This document shows, piece after piece, positions 8,643 to 16,982 of a DNA stretch of 64,000 nucleotides. The notes below the pieces were generated by a model. That model was not told where the DNA came from. It saw only the letters and a program-made list of their open reading frames with translations, and did no database searches. How positions within the stretch are numbered: position 1 is the first letter of the stretch; each line of letters opens with the position of its first letter. Where the stretch lies: positions 558,001 to 622,000 of the forward strand of contig NC_012108.1 in the NCBI RefSeq assembly GCF_000020365.1, given 5' to 3'. A program made the position numbers and the translations under genes. Origin of the DNA: Desulforapulum autotrophicum HRM2 (GTDB lineage Bacteria; Desulfobacterota; Desulfobacteria; Desulfobacterales; Desulfobacteraceae).

Positions 8643-9416
8643 TTATGGTTTAGCGGTCGCCTTTGGCTGACGATTCGCAAGCAAAGCCTCTTTTTCCTTC
8701 ATATGGACGATGAACTTGTGCACATGATTTTCCGCAACTCGTTCAGCCTCAAGGGGTTGATGGTTTTTTACAGCCAATACCATCTCCTCAAGGTCCTTTA
8801 AATTTTCCGCCATCCTGCCCTGGACATTTTCCAGGAATTTGTCGTAGTACTGACGGATATTGTCATGGACCATTTCACTCACAAGAATGTATAATGAATT
8901 TTTTGATATTTTTGCAAGTTCTTTGTGAATCTCCTGGTCGATGTCGAGGAACTCCTCCCACCCATCGCTGCCCCTGGCATTCAGCTGCTCCGCCTTTTTG
9001 AGCATGGTCTCAAGGATTTTGATCTCCCGGGCCGAGGCCCTTTGGGCTGCCAGGGCTGCTGTTTTTCCCTCCACCCCTGTTCGAAACTGGCCCACATCCA
9101 TTACGGACAGGCTACCCGACCGGATGAGAAGGGTAAAGGTTTCTGTGAGCTGTTCCATACCTGCCTGGCGAACAATGGAACCACCTGTCGTACCCACCCG
9201 GATCTCAATAAGCCCTTTTTGTTCAAGGACCCGCAGCGCCTCCCTCAGGGTTCCCCTGCTGATATTAAAGCTCTCTCTGAGCTGTCGTTCCGGCGGTAGA
9301 ATATCACCTGGGGCCAGCTTTCGGTCAATGATGGCCTCCTGGATTTGATTAACCACGTCCTGGAACACCCTGTTCTTTTTTGCCTTTTGAAAATAAGGCC
9401 CTTTTTTTGCTGACAT
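8643..9416 (-). CDS. GntR-family transcriptional regulator, FadR subfamily
   Basis: This 257-residue protein has an N-terminal winged helix-turn-helix (about residues 20-85: PGDILPPERQLRESFNISRGTLREALRVLEQKGLIEIR). An all-helical FadR/FCD-type C-terminal domain follows, for metabolite sensing. It lies 24 bases upstream of livK on the same strand, so it is probably the first gene of the liv-dehydrogenase operon and its local regulator. A perfect palindrome 24-38 bases upstream of its start is a likely operator, implying autoregulation. A small-molecule ligand related to the transported amine or amino acid is inferred. Confidence 0.9.
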   Translation of the reverse strand: MSAKKGPYFQKAKKNRVFQDVVNQIQEAIIDRKLAPGDILPPERQLRESFNISRGTLREALRVLEQKGLIEIRVGTTGGSIVRQAGMEQLTETFTLLIRSGSLSVMDVGQFRTGVEGKTAALAAQRASAREIKILETMLKKAEQLNARGSDGWEEFLDIDQEIHKELAKISKNSLYILVSEMVHDNIRQYYDKFLENVQGRMAENLKDLEEMVLAVKNHQPLEAERVAENHVHKFIVHMKEKEALLANRQPKATAKP

Positions 9417-9439
9417 TTTTTCCCAAGATTTGCTATTGT

Positions 9440-9454
9440 AATGGTTAAACCATT
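9440..9454. promoter_or_regulatory. Perfect palindromic operator candidate for the GntR/FadR regulator
   Basis: AATGGTT-A-AACCATT is a perfect 7+1+7 palindrome located 24-38 bases before the regulator start at 9416. The TGGT/ACCA core resembles FadR-subfamily operators. No copy precedes livK itself, which fits one operator controlling regulator and transporter operon together. Confidence 0.55.
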
Positions 9455-9524
9455 CCTAGATGATCAGTTTTGGTTTGTCAAGCTCTTTTCCGGGGTAAAA
9501 GCCCCTGTTTCCGGACAAAAAATC

Positions 9525-9553
9525 TTGACTTTTAGTCCGACAGGCCCCATATT
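9525..9553 (+). promoter_or_regulatory. Sigma-70 type promoter candidate for yggT-divIVA
   Basis: TTGACT at 9525-9530 and CATATT at 9548-9553 are separated by exactly 17 bases, about 55 bases before the YggT start. The -10 element is weak (4 of 6). Confidence 0.4.
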
Positions 9554-9606
9554 TTTTTCGTATTGTTAATTTAAACCCTAGGTTTTTTTTGGAGATTGTT
9601 ATATAA

Positions 9607-9906
9607 ATGTTTATTATGGGAAATTTTTTTAGGGCAATAGCCGTGGTCCTCGACTGGGGACTGAGTCTTTTCATGTGGATCATCATTGCCAGGGCCGTGC
9701 TTTCCTGGGTCAATCCAGACCCCTACAACAACATCGTCAGATTCATCACCAATGTCACTGAACCCGTTCTTTACCAGATTCGACGAAGAGTACCCTTTGA
9801 CCTCGGTGGCCTTGATATCTCACCGATCATTGCCATTCTGATCGTTATTTTTCTTCAGACCTTTGTTGTTGGAAGCCTTAACACACTGGCCCTCAACTTG
9901 TCTTAA
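9607..9906 (+). CDS. YggT family integral membrane protein
   Basis: This 99-residue protein has two hydrophobic segments flanking the family motif (ARAVLSWVNPDPYNNIVRFITNVTEPVLYQIRRRVP), typical of a YggT single-repeat protein. The biochemical role is not established; family members occur near cell-division and shape genes (ylmG/sepF-divIVA in Gram-positives). Here it is followed after 19 bases by a DivIVA-domain gene, the same association. A GGAG site lies 14 bases before the ATG at 9607, and a second ATG at 9616 is an alternative start. Confidence 0.85.
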   Translation: MFIMGNFFRAIAVVLDWGLSLFMWIIIARAVLSWVNPDPYNNIVRFITNVTEPVLYQIRRRVPFDLGGLDISPIIAILIVIFLQTFVVGSLNTLALNLS

Positions 9907-9925
9907 AATTAAAAGAGGTGGTTGA

Positions 9926-10426
9926 ATGGGGATAACGCCGGCCGTCATTAAACAAAAAGAGTTCAACACCCGGTTCAGGGGGTTTGATGTCCACGAGGTG
10001 GACGGTTTCCTTGAGGAGGTGGCCCATGAAGTTACCAGGCTAAATCGGGAAATTTCCACGATCAAAGAAGAAAGGCACAGGCTGGATCTTGAAAACCAGG
10101 GATACCAGAAGCGTGAAATGTCTCTGAAAAGGGTGATGATCCAGTCCCAGAAGGTGCTTGATCAGATGAAGCTCAACGCTAGAAAATCCGCAGAGCTTGT
10201 CATTGCCAATGCTGAGGTCGAGGCAGAAAAGATACTCAACCGTGCCCATCAGCGTCTGTCACAGCTCCACAGCGATATCACGGAGCTTAAACGCCAGCGC
10301 ATGCAGATTGAGGTTCAGATTGGATCAGTGATAGAATCCCACGCCAAACTTCTGGAGATGAGTAAACAGGAGAGTAAAGAATCCGAAGCCACAGATGTGA
10401 ATCTTAGATTTATCAAGCAGGCATGA
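9926..10426 (+). CDS. DivIVA-domain protein
   Basis: The 166-residue protein begins with the DivIVA N-terminal membrane-curvature motif (ITPAVIKQKEFNTRFRGFDVHEVDGFLEEVAHE). A long predicted coiled coil then runs from about residue 30 to 140, rich in heptad Leu/Ile and charged residues. DivIVA proteins self-assemble at curved membranes and recruit polar or septal partners. It has a good ribosome site (AGAGGTGG). The genes downstream are two PilT-type ATPases, which raises the possibility of polar positioning of pilus machinery (inference). Confidence 0.88.
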   Translation: MGITPAVIKQKEFNTRFRGFDVHEVDGFLEEVAHEVTRLNREISTIKEERHRLDLENQGYQKREMSLKRVMIQSQKVLDQMKLNARKSAELVIANAEVEAEKILNRAHQRLSQLHSDITELKRQRMQIEVQIGSVIESHAKLLEMSKQESKESEATDVNLRFIKQA

Positions 10427-10473
10427 AGTAGATTGCAACCTGGGATAGACTTAAAATAAGAGAGATATGATCC

Positions 10474-11556
10474 ATGGCAAAAATCGATGCATTTTTCAAA
10501 CTCATGCACGACCAGGGCGCTTCAGATTTGCACCTTGTGGCGGGTCAGCCGCCTGCGCTGAGGCTTCACGGTGATATTGAACGGATCAAGTACAACCTCT
10601 TGACCAACGATGAGTTAAGAGGCCTTCTTTACGAGATCACCCCCGAGGAAAAGATCAAGGTGTTTGAGGAGACTGGAGATGTTGACTTTGGTTATGAAAT
10701 TCCAGGGCTTGCCCGTTACAGGGCCAACTATTTCATGCAGAAGTACGGCATCGGAGCCGTGTTCCGGGAAATTCCCTCTGAAATCCTCACATCAGAGCAG
10801 CTCGGGCTGCCTTCGGTCATTTCCAAGCTTGCCTCCCTTCCAAGGGGGCTTGTGCTGGTGACCGGCCCCACTGGCAGTGGAAAGTCAACCACCCTTGCCG
10901 CCATTATTGACCAGGCAAATCGGATCAGAAGGGATCACATCATCACCGTAGAAGATCCCATCGAGTTTGTCCATAAAAGTCAGGGATGCATCGTCAACCA
11001 CAGGGAGGTGGGGCTTCATACCAAGACTTTTAGTTCGGCCTTACGAGGTGCCCTTCGTGAGGATCCCGACATTATCCTGGTTGGTGAGCTAAGGGATCTT
11101 GAAACCATTTCCCTTGCCATTGAAGCCGCCTCCACCGGCCATCTTGTTTTTGGGACCCTCCATACCTCCAGTGCGGCAAAGACCGTTGACAGGGTTATCG
11201 AGGTGTTTCCTGCAACCCAGCAGGCCCAGATTCGATCCACCCTTGCCGACGGCATCCGGGCCGTTGTTGCCCAGACCCTGTTCAAGCGGATTGACAAAAA
11301 GGGCCGTTGTGCCGCCATGGAGATTCTTGTGGCAACCCCTGCCGTTCGAAATCTCATCCGGGAGGCAAAGACCCACCAGATTCCTTCCATGATCCAGACG
11401 GGTAAGCAGTATGGTATGCAGCTCCTTGATGATGCCATCATGCAGCTCTACAAAAAAGGATGGATCAGCCCGGACGAGGCCTATGGAAAGGCCAACAACA
11501 AATCGCTGTTCAGGCCCTTCCTCAAGACAGCTCCCGCAGATTTTACCGAAGCCTGA
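10474..11556 (+). CDS. pilT: Type IV pilus retraction ATPase PilT
   Basis: This 360-residue PilT has the N-terminal PAS-like domain beginning MAKIDAFFKLMHDQGASDLHL. The ATPase core follows: Walker A GPTGSGKSTT (about residue 130), Asp box and Walker B (DPDIILVGELRD, about 198) and the His box (FGTLHTSSAAKTVDRVIEVF). It powers pilus retraction at the inner membrane. pilB, pilC and pilus subunits are not in the window. It is followed after 28 bases by a second PilT-like gene, the common pilT-pilU tandem arrangement. Confidence 0.94.
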   Translation: MAKIDAFFKLMHDQGASDLHLVAGQPPALRLHGDIERIKYNLLTNDELRGLLYEITPEEKIKVFEETGDVDFGYEIPGLARYRANYFMQKYGIGAVFREIPSEILTSEQLGLPSVISKLASLPRGLVLVTGPTGSGKSTTLAAIIDQANRIRRDHIITVEDPIEFVHKSQGCIVNHREVGLHTKTFSSALRGALREDPDIILVGELRDLETISLAIEAASTGHLVFGTLHTSSAAKTVDRVIEVFPATQQAQIRSTLADGIRAVVAQTLFKRIDKKGRCAAMEILVATPAVRNLIREAKTHQIPSMIQTGKQYGMQLLDDAIMQLYKKGWISPDEAYGKANNKSLFRPFLKTAPADFTEA

Positions 11557-11584
11557 TTAATGGGACCATGTTAAGGAGGGTGAT

Positions 11585-12748
11585 ATGTACAAACAAGAGA
11601 TCGATCATATCCTTGAACGGATGCTGGAAAGCAATAAAAATGTGTCAGACCTGAACCTGACCCCTGGGAAACCCTTTCAGGTGGAAACCGCTGGAGAGCT
11701 TGTCCCGGTGGAAATAGAACCTGGTTTTAAGGTCCTCACACCGTTTCAGACCGAAGTTTTTGCCCTGCACCTCATCAATCAGGACCGCAGGCTCACCGAG
11801 ATTCTTTTAAAAGAGGGATCGTGTGATCTCTCCTATGCCCTTGGGGATCGGGCAAGGTTTCGGGTCAACATCTTTTCCCGGTCTGGCAATTACGCCATTG
11901 TTTTAAGAAAACTGGATACCACCATTCCCACCATCAATGAACTGGATCTGCCCCGCTCCTTTCATAAGATGTCCCTTGAAAAAAACGGAATTATTTTTGT
12001 CACGGGCGCCACAGGCAGTGGAAAGTCCACCTCCCTTGCAGCTCTTCTGGATGAAATCAATGAGACCAAATCCGTCCATGTGATCACCCTGGAAGATCCC
12101 ATTGAGTACCAGCACAGCCAGAAGCAGGCGACCTTTAACCAGCGTGAACTCGGGTCTGACTTTGATTCCTTTGCTTCGGGCCTCAGGGCAGCCCTTCGCC
12201 AGGCACCCAAGGTGATTCTGGTGGGAGAGATGCGGGATCGGGAAACAGTGGAGATTGGCCTTTCCGCTGCAGAAACAGGCCATCTGGTCCTTTCCACGCT
12301 CCACACGGTGGATGCCGGGCAGACCATCAACCGCATCATCGGCATGTTTTCGACGGAGGAGGAACGGCAGATCCGCATCCGCCTTGCCGACACCATCCGC
12401 TGGGTGGTGTCCCAGCGGCTGTTACCCCGGACAGGGGGCGGTCGTGTGGCGGCCTTTGAAATTATGAGTGTCAGTTTAAGGGTTAAAGATTCCATTCTCA
12501 ATGGTGAGTCCGAAGGCAAAACCTTTTACGAAATCATGAAAGCGGGTAAGGCCTTTGGTATGACTACCTTTGATGAGTTCATTATTTCCCTGTATGAACA
12601 GGGAAAAATTACAGAAGAGGTTGCCCTGGCCTATTCTTCAAGACGGTCCAGTGTAGGTCGTGGACTTGACTTCATTAAAAGTTCACGGGGTGAGGCAACC
12701 ACGGAAATCAAATCCCTTGAGATAGACCATGGATATGAGAGGACATGA
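11585..12748 (+). CDS. PilT/PilU-like retraction ATPase
   Basis: The 387-residue protein is homologous to the preceding PilT: Walker A GATGSGKSTS (about residue 141), Walker B PKVILVGEMRD and His box LSTLHTVDAGQTINRIIGMF. The N-terminal domain begins with a PilU-like ILERMLESNKNVSDLNL stretch. PilU homologues act as accessory motors that depend on PilT. The ribosome site AAGGAGG precedes the ATG. The stop overlaps the start of the next gene, so coupling with the zinc-ribbon protein is likely. Confidence 0.88.
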   Translation: MYKQEIDHILERMLESNKNVSDLNLTPGKPFQVETAGELVPVEIEPGFKVLTPFQTEVFALHLINQDRRLTEILLKEGSCDLSYALGDRARFRVNIFSRSGNYAIVLRKLDTTIPTINELDLPRSFHKMSLEKNGIIFVTGATGSGKSTSLAALLDEINETKSVHVITLEDPIEYQHSQKQATFNQRELGSDFDSFASGLRAALRQAPKVILVGEMRDRETVEIGLSAAETGHLVLSTLHTVDAGQTINRIIGMFSTEEERQIRIRLADTIRWVVSQRLLPRTGGGRVAAFEIMSVSLRVKDSILNGESEGKTFYEIMKAGKAFGMTTFDEFIISLYEQGKITEEVALAYSSRRSSVGRGLDFIKSSRGEATTEIKSLEIDHGYERT

Positions 12749-13368
12749 TGGATATCGTCTGTAACCAGTGCCACACAAAACTTTCCATTCCCGATCACAA
12801 AGTGCCTAGGGGTAAACGGGCATCGTTTCTCTGCCCTAAATGCAAGCAACGGATTCAGATTTCCCCATCAGCGGATTCTTCAGGGCCGTCCATGGCCCCG
12901 ACCCGGACCTACGATGCAGCAGATAAGCCCTTTGACTTTGTGGATAGCAACAAACAGACATCCCTTGTCTGCATGGGCAGTGGGGCCGCTGTTGTTTCCC
13001 AAGCATTGGAGACCATGGGCCATGTGGTCAAACAGGCAAAAGATGTGGAACATGCCCTTTTGAATATGAGGTATCACCTGTTTGATATTGTGGTGGTGGA
13101 CGATGGCTTTGATCGTCCCGGTGTTCCCGGAGTGCTCAGCACCCTTTGTCAACTTGAAATGGCTTCCAGACGGAAAATATTTGTAATCCTTGTCTCCGAA
13201 AGGTATCGCACCATGGACAGCATGGCCGCCCTTCACCAGAGCGTCAATCTTGTGGTCAATCATTCCAGCCTTAACAAGGTGGATAAAATAATCGATCGGG
13301 CAATCAAGGAGAATGAGCAGTTTTATGCTGTTTTCAAGGATTCTCTCAAGAAAACGGGAAAGGGCTGA
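12748..13368 (+). CDS. MJ0042-type zinc-ribbon protein with receiver-like domain
   Basis: The N-terminus has a zinc ribbon of the MJ0042 type (CNQCHTKLSIPDHKVPRGKR ... CPKC, about residues 5-40). A low-complexity linker leads to an alpha/beta domain of about 115 residues that resembles a response-regulator receiver (DIVVVDDGFDRPG; FVILVSER). The acidic pair normally found at the end of receiver strand 1 is absent (SLVCMGSGAAV instead), so phosphorylation is doubtful. I chose the ATG at 12748 and not 12745, because the AGAGG site is 5 bases away instead of 2. Tight coupling to the PilU-like gene suggests a motility-linked regulatory role (inference). Confidence 0.7.
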   Translation: MDIVCNQCHTKLSIPDHKVPRGKRASFLCPKCKQRIQISPSADSSGPSMAPTRTYDAADKPFDFVDSNKQTSLVCMGSGAAVVSQALETMGHVVKQAKDVEHALLNMRYHLFDIVVVDDGFDRPGVPGVLSTLCQLEMASRRKIFVILVSERYRTMDSMAALHQSVNLVVNHSSLNKVDKIIDRAIKENEQFYAVFKDSLKKTGKG

Positions 13369-13371
13369 GCC

Positions 13372-15234
13372 GTGAGTCAACCGTGGGAAAAAAAGCGGGT
13401 TTCTCCGGAAAGGGCCCTGTCAAAGATCGAACCGGGCATGAATGTCTTCCTTGGAACGGGGGCGGCAGAGCCAAGAACCCTTGTCAAGACCCTGATGGGA
13501 TCCAGCGAGGCAAACCTGGCCGATCTCACCCTGATTCAAATCGTTAGTTTCGGGGACGCAATCTCCATTGAGGGCCTTCGCTCGAATCGCTCAAGGCTGA
13601 AAACCTTTTTTTCCGGATGGGTGGCAAGTGAGGCGATCAATGCGGGAAGGGTGGACCTTATTCCCAGCCGGTTCTCTAATATCCCTTCGCTGATCAACGA
13701 TTACCAGATTCCCGTGGATGCGGCCCTGATCCAGGTCACTCCCCCCGATGGGAACGGCCGCTGCTCCCTTGGCATTGCCGTTGATGTGGCCCGCCAGGCC
13801 ATGGCCCAGGCAACCCTTGTCATCGGTGAAATCAACCCGGATGTTCCCTGTACCTTTGGTGACACCTTTGTTTCGGTTGACGAGTTTGATTTTTTTGTGG
13901 AAAGCCGCGAACCCATGTTTTATTTTCCAAGCTGGCCCGTGGACGATGTCCATGACAGGGTTGCCGCCAATGTGGCGTCGGTCATTGAAGACGGATCCTG
14001 CCTTGCCTTCAGCTTTGGACCCCTGTTCCAGGCCCTGCCGCGACACCTTGCATCAAAACGCGATCTCGGGATTCACACTCCCTTTGTCACGGATGCCGTA
14101 ATGGAACTGATGAACAGCGGGGCTGTGACCAACCGGTATAAGGAGAGTTATCGGGGTAAGACCCTTGCCTCCTACGCCATGGGTTCAAAGGCGCTCATGG
14201 CTTGGCTTGATCGAAATCCCCTGATCGAGTTCCAGGGCGTGGGTCAGGTGTTCAACCCCATGGAGATTGGCCGCAATAAACGATTTATAGCCATTATCCC
14301 GGCAAGAAAGGTGGACCTTTCAAGCCGTATCTCCATGCACATGGGCAAGGGAAACGTTACCTCGGGTCCAGGCCAGGTCATGGACTTTTTCAACGGGGCC
14401 GAGATTTCCAAGGGAGGGTTCAACATCTTTGCCCTGCCCAGTCGCAATCTTTCGGGTGAGGCTAATATTCGCATCAACATTGAGGGGGTTGCCAATCAGA
14501 TCAATTTTCCTGATTCCGTGGGTATGGTGGCAACAGAATACGGCATAGCTGCCCTGTCCGGCCGAACCATGCGCGAGCGGGCCCAGGCCCTCATTGAGAT
14601 TGCCCACCCCGATGACCGTGAAGCCCTGGTTGCAGGGGCAAAGAAAATTAATCTCCTCTACCCAGACCAGATATTTATCCATGAAAGCTCCCGGCTTTAC
14701 CCTGACCACATCGCAGAGCGCCACACCTTTAAGAACAATACCGAGGTGAGATTCCGTGCCATCAAGCCTTCGGATGAAGAGGGCATGAGGCGACTGTTTT
14801 ATCGGTTTTCAGACCGGGCCATTTATTACCGCTATTTCACCCCCATCAAGACCATGCCCCACGAAAAAACCCAGGAGTACGTCAATGTGGACTACCGCAA
14901 CGTTATTTCCATTGTGGGACTGGTTGGCCCCCCTGGCCAGGGCCGGATTATTGCCGAGGCAAGGTACGCCCGCCACAAGGATAAACCCCTTGTGGATGTG
15001 GCCTTTGTCGTGGATGAAAAGTTCCAGGGACTGGGTATCGCAACCCATCTCTACGGTATGCTGGCAAGGCTTGCCAGGCAGCGGGGTGCCAGGGGGATGA
15101 CGGCTGATGTTCTTGCCTCCAACCAGTCCATGTTAAAGGTATTTGAAAAGGGAAAATATCCGGTTCAGTCGCGGTTTGAAAACGGAGCCCATGCCCTTTT
15201 TATCCCGTTTGATTCAGCGGAAGATCAGCGTTGA
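13372..15234 (+). CDS. Acetyl-CoA hydrolase/CoA-transferase family protein fused to a GNAT acetyltransferase domain
   Basis: Residues 1 to about 440 match the acetyl-CoA hydrolase/4-hydroxybutyrate CoA-transferase family (VFLGTGAAEPRTLVKTL near the start; GVANQINFPDSVGMVATEYGIAALSGRTMRERA near 375-410). Residues from about 455 to 610 form a GNAT fold (EVRFRAIKPSDEEGMRRLFYRFS; VDVAFVVDEKFQGLGIATHLYGML, with the acetyl-CoA loop QGLGIA). A plausible role is activation or exchange of short-chain acyl-CoA, with the GNAT part perhaps regulating by lysine acetylation (inference). The GTG start sits 3 bases after the previous gene. The 3-prime end overlaps coaX, on the other strand, by 10 bases. Confidence 0.88.
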   Translation: MSQPWEKKRVSPERALSKIEPGMNVFLGTGAAEPRTLVKTLMGSSEANLADLTLIQIVSFGDAISIEGLRSNRSRLKTFFSGWVASEAINAGRVDLIPSRFSNIPSLINDYQIPVDAALIQVTPPDGNGRCSLGIAVDVARQAMAQATLVIGEINPDVPCTFGDTFVSVDEFDFFVESREPMFYFPSWPVDDVHDRVAANVASVIEDGSCLAFSFGPLFQALPRHLASKRDLGIHTPFVTDAVMELMNSGAVTNRYKESYRGKTLASYAMGSKALMAWLDRNPLIEFQGVGQVFNPMEIGRNKRFIAIIPARKVDLSSRISMHMGKGNVTSGPGQVMDFFNGAEISKGGFNIFALPSRNLSGEANIRINIEGVANQINFPDSVGMVATEYGIAALSGRTMRERAQALIEIAHPDDREALVAGAKKINLLYPDQIFIHESSRLYPDHIAERHTFKNNTEVRFRAIKPSDEEGMRRLFYRFSDRAIYYRYFTPIKTMPHEKTQEYVNVDYRNVISIVGLVGPPGQGRIIAEARYARHKDKPLVDVAFVVDEKFQGLGIATHLYGMLARLARQRGARGMTADVLASNQSMLKVFEKGKYPVQSRFENGAHALFIPFDSAEDQR

Positions 15235-16013
15235 CCCTCAGAGAAAACAGGCTGGTCTGCAATGATCCTCAGCCCCTCCAGGGTCAGGGCATTATCCACG
15301 ATTTCAATGGTTTCAGAGGCGTCTGCAATAAGGACTGCCAGCCCTCCCGTGGCAATGACCTTTGGGGTTGTCCCCATCTCCTTTGACATCCTTTTCACCA
15401 TGCCGTCCACCAGTGCCCCATTGCCGTAGATGATTCCTGATTTGATGCTGTCAATGGTGTTCTTGCCGATTACGTTCTGTGGTCGTCTGAATATTTCCAC
15501 CCGGGGCAGTTTGGATGCCCTCTGGAAAAGAGCCTCGGCCGAGATCATCACACCCGGTGTAATGGCACCGCCCAGGTATTCCCCCTTTGCTGATATGGCA
15601 TCAAAGGTGGTGGCCGTTCCAAAATCAATGATGATCATGCTGGTTTTATAACGCTCAAATGCAGCCACGGCATTGACGATTCTGTCCGCCCCGACTTCGG
15701 CCGGGTTGCTGTAGCAGATGGGCATGAGGTTTTTAACGGAAGCTGGATCAATCCACAGGGGTTTCTGGTTGAGATAGCGCGTGCAAAAGGTGTCCAGGAT
15801 ACTGTTGATGGGTGGTACAACCGACGATATCACCGTGCGTTTGATGGTTGAAAGGTCGATTTTCTTATCCACAAAAAGGGCCTTTGCAAGGAGGTTGAAT
15901 TCGTCAACCGTGGATTCCCGGATGGTTCTGATCCGCCAGTCCTGGATCAGGGTGTTACCGTTGAATACGCCCAGGACTGTATTGGTGTTCCCCACATCGA
16001 TTACCAGCAGCAT
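15225..16013 (-). CDS. coaX: Type III pantothenate kinase
   Basis: This 262-residue protein has the ASKHA-fold motifs of CoaX: MLLVIDVGNTNTVLGVF at the N-terminus, VGADRIVNAVAAFE, and IIDFGTATTFDAI followed by GGAITPGV. It catalyses the first, ATP-dependent step of coenzyme A biosynthesis, and this family needs a monovalent cation and is insensitive to CoA feedback. It is the last gene of the ftsH-folP-ybbR group, 9 bases after the YbbR gene. Its 3-prime end overlaps the convergent CoA-transferase gene. Confidence 0.95.
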   Translation of the reverse strand: MLLVIDVGNTNTVLGVFNGNTLIQDWRIRTIRESTVDEFNLLAKALFVDKKIDLSTIKRTVISSVVPPINSILDTFCTRYLNQKPLWIDPASVKNLMPICYSNPAEVGADRIVNAVAAFERYKTSMIIIDFGTATTFDAISAKGEYLGGAITPGVMISAEALFQRASKLPRVEIFRRPQNVIGKNTIDSIKSGIIYGNGALVDGMVKRMSKEMGTTPKVIATGGLAVLIADASETIEIVDNALTLEGLRIIADQPVFSEGQR

Positions 16014-16022
16014 GGTTTTTCC

Positions 16023-16982
16023 TTACTTGATGGTTACTGTGAAAAGTTCAGGTTTTGTGTCGGCAAGCATCAGGCCCACGGGAAGGGTTATGGCTGCCCG
16101 TCGAACGTAAACCCCGGGGGCCAGGCCCTCCAGATCGATGTATATCTTAAACGCCTCTTTTATGCCATCTTTTTTAAGGGTGTTGACCGGCCCTTTGACC
16201 TTTATTTCCATGGTTGGGGGAATCACGCTTGTGGGGTTTGTGCTGTTTATTGTGGCAACTGTAAGGTTTTTAAAGTTTTGGGTGGTAATGGTTTCAACAA
16301 TGGGGATATCGGCAACAACAATGGCGGTTGATGGATCAACGCTTGTTGACGGGGAAAGGTCCAGGGGCAGGTTTTTTTTAAAACCTTCCTTTGCATTGGT
16401 GATGTCAACGGGTTTTGTCATGATGAACATCAGCGGTTCAAGGGTGGATTGCGGGCCTGTTACTTCCACCACTCCGGGATCTGTTGCCGCATCAAGGGCT
16501 GTAAATCCTGGCGCTGCCTCACCTGCGTAGGGAACATGGACCGGCAGCCGTTTTACCATTTTTTCCTCCAGCTGAACCGTGACAAAGGTGGGTACGATTT
16601 TAAGGATGGTAATCTTCGGGTTCAGGGGGATTCTTTCCTCCATGATGGGGATGGTGTAGGATCCTGGTTTGATTGTGGAGGCCATCCCTGCAGGATCCAG
16701 GGCAAGATCCGTGAACAGATCCACAAGGTAGCTCATATCCTCCTGGCCGGCTTTTTTGATCAGCCTGGCCGGTCCTTTGATCCTGATTTCAAGATTGGTG
16801 AGGTGGGAGGGAATCTTGACAAGATTGGCCGGAAGGGAGGAAAAGCCCAGGGGGAGGAGCAGGGTGGTTTCCACAGGTTCCTGGGAGCAGGAAAAGAGCA
16901 GCATCAGGAGCGCTGCAATGGTGAGCATTGGGGACCGATTTGGAATCCATCCCCTGGGGGCATTGGTGGTGGTCATCAACAC
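16023..16982 (-). CDS. YbbR-domain lipoprotein (CdaR-like)
   Basis: The protein contains about three tandem YbbR repeats after residue 40 (alternating short strands such as IEIKVKGP..TLKK.., VEVTGPQSTL). The N-terminal hydrophobic segment ends in a lipobox-like LLFSCS, so it may be a lipoprotein and not the single-pass anchored form. In other bacteria YbbR/CdaR binds the diadenylate cyclase CdaA, but no cdaA lies next to it here. It overlaps folP by 7 bases. The start is uncertain: the first ATG is at 16982, while an internal Met at residue 19 immediately precedes the hydrophobic core. Confidence 0.75.
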   Translation of the reverse strand: MLMTTTNAPRGWIPNRSPMLTIAALLMLLFSCSQEPVETTLLLPLGFSSLPANLVKIPSHLTNLEIRIKGPARLIKKAGQEDMSYLVDLFTDLALDPAGMASTIKPGSYTIPIMEERIPLNPKITILKIVPTFVTVQLEEKMVKRLPVHVPYAGEAAPGFTALDAATDPGVVEVTGPQSTLEPLMFIMTKPVDITNAKEGFKKNLPLDLSPSTSVDPSTAIVVADIPIVETITTQNFKNLTVATINSTNPTSVIPPTMEIKVKGPVNTLKKDGIKEAFKIYIDLEGLAPGVYVRRAAITLPVGLMLADTKPELFTVTIK

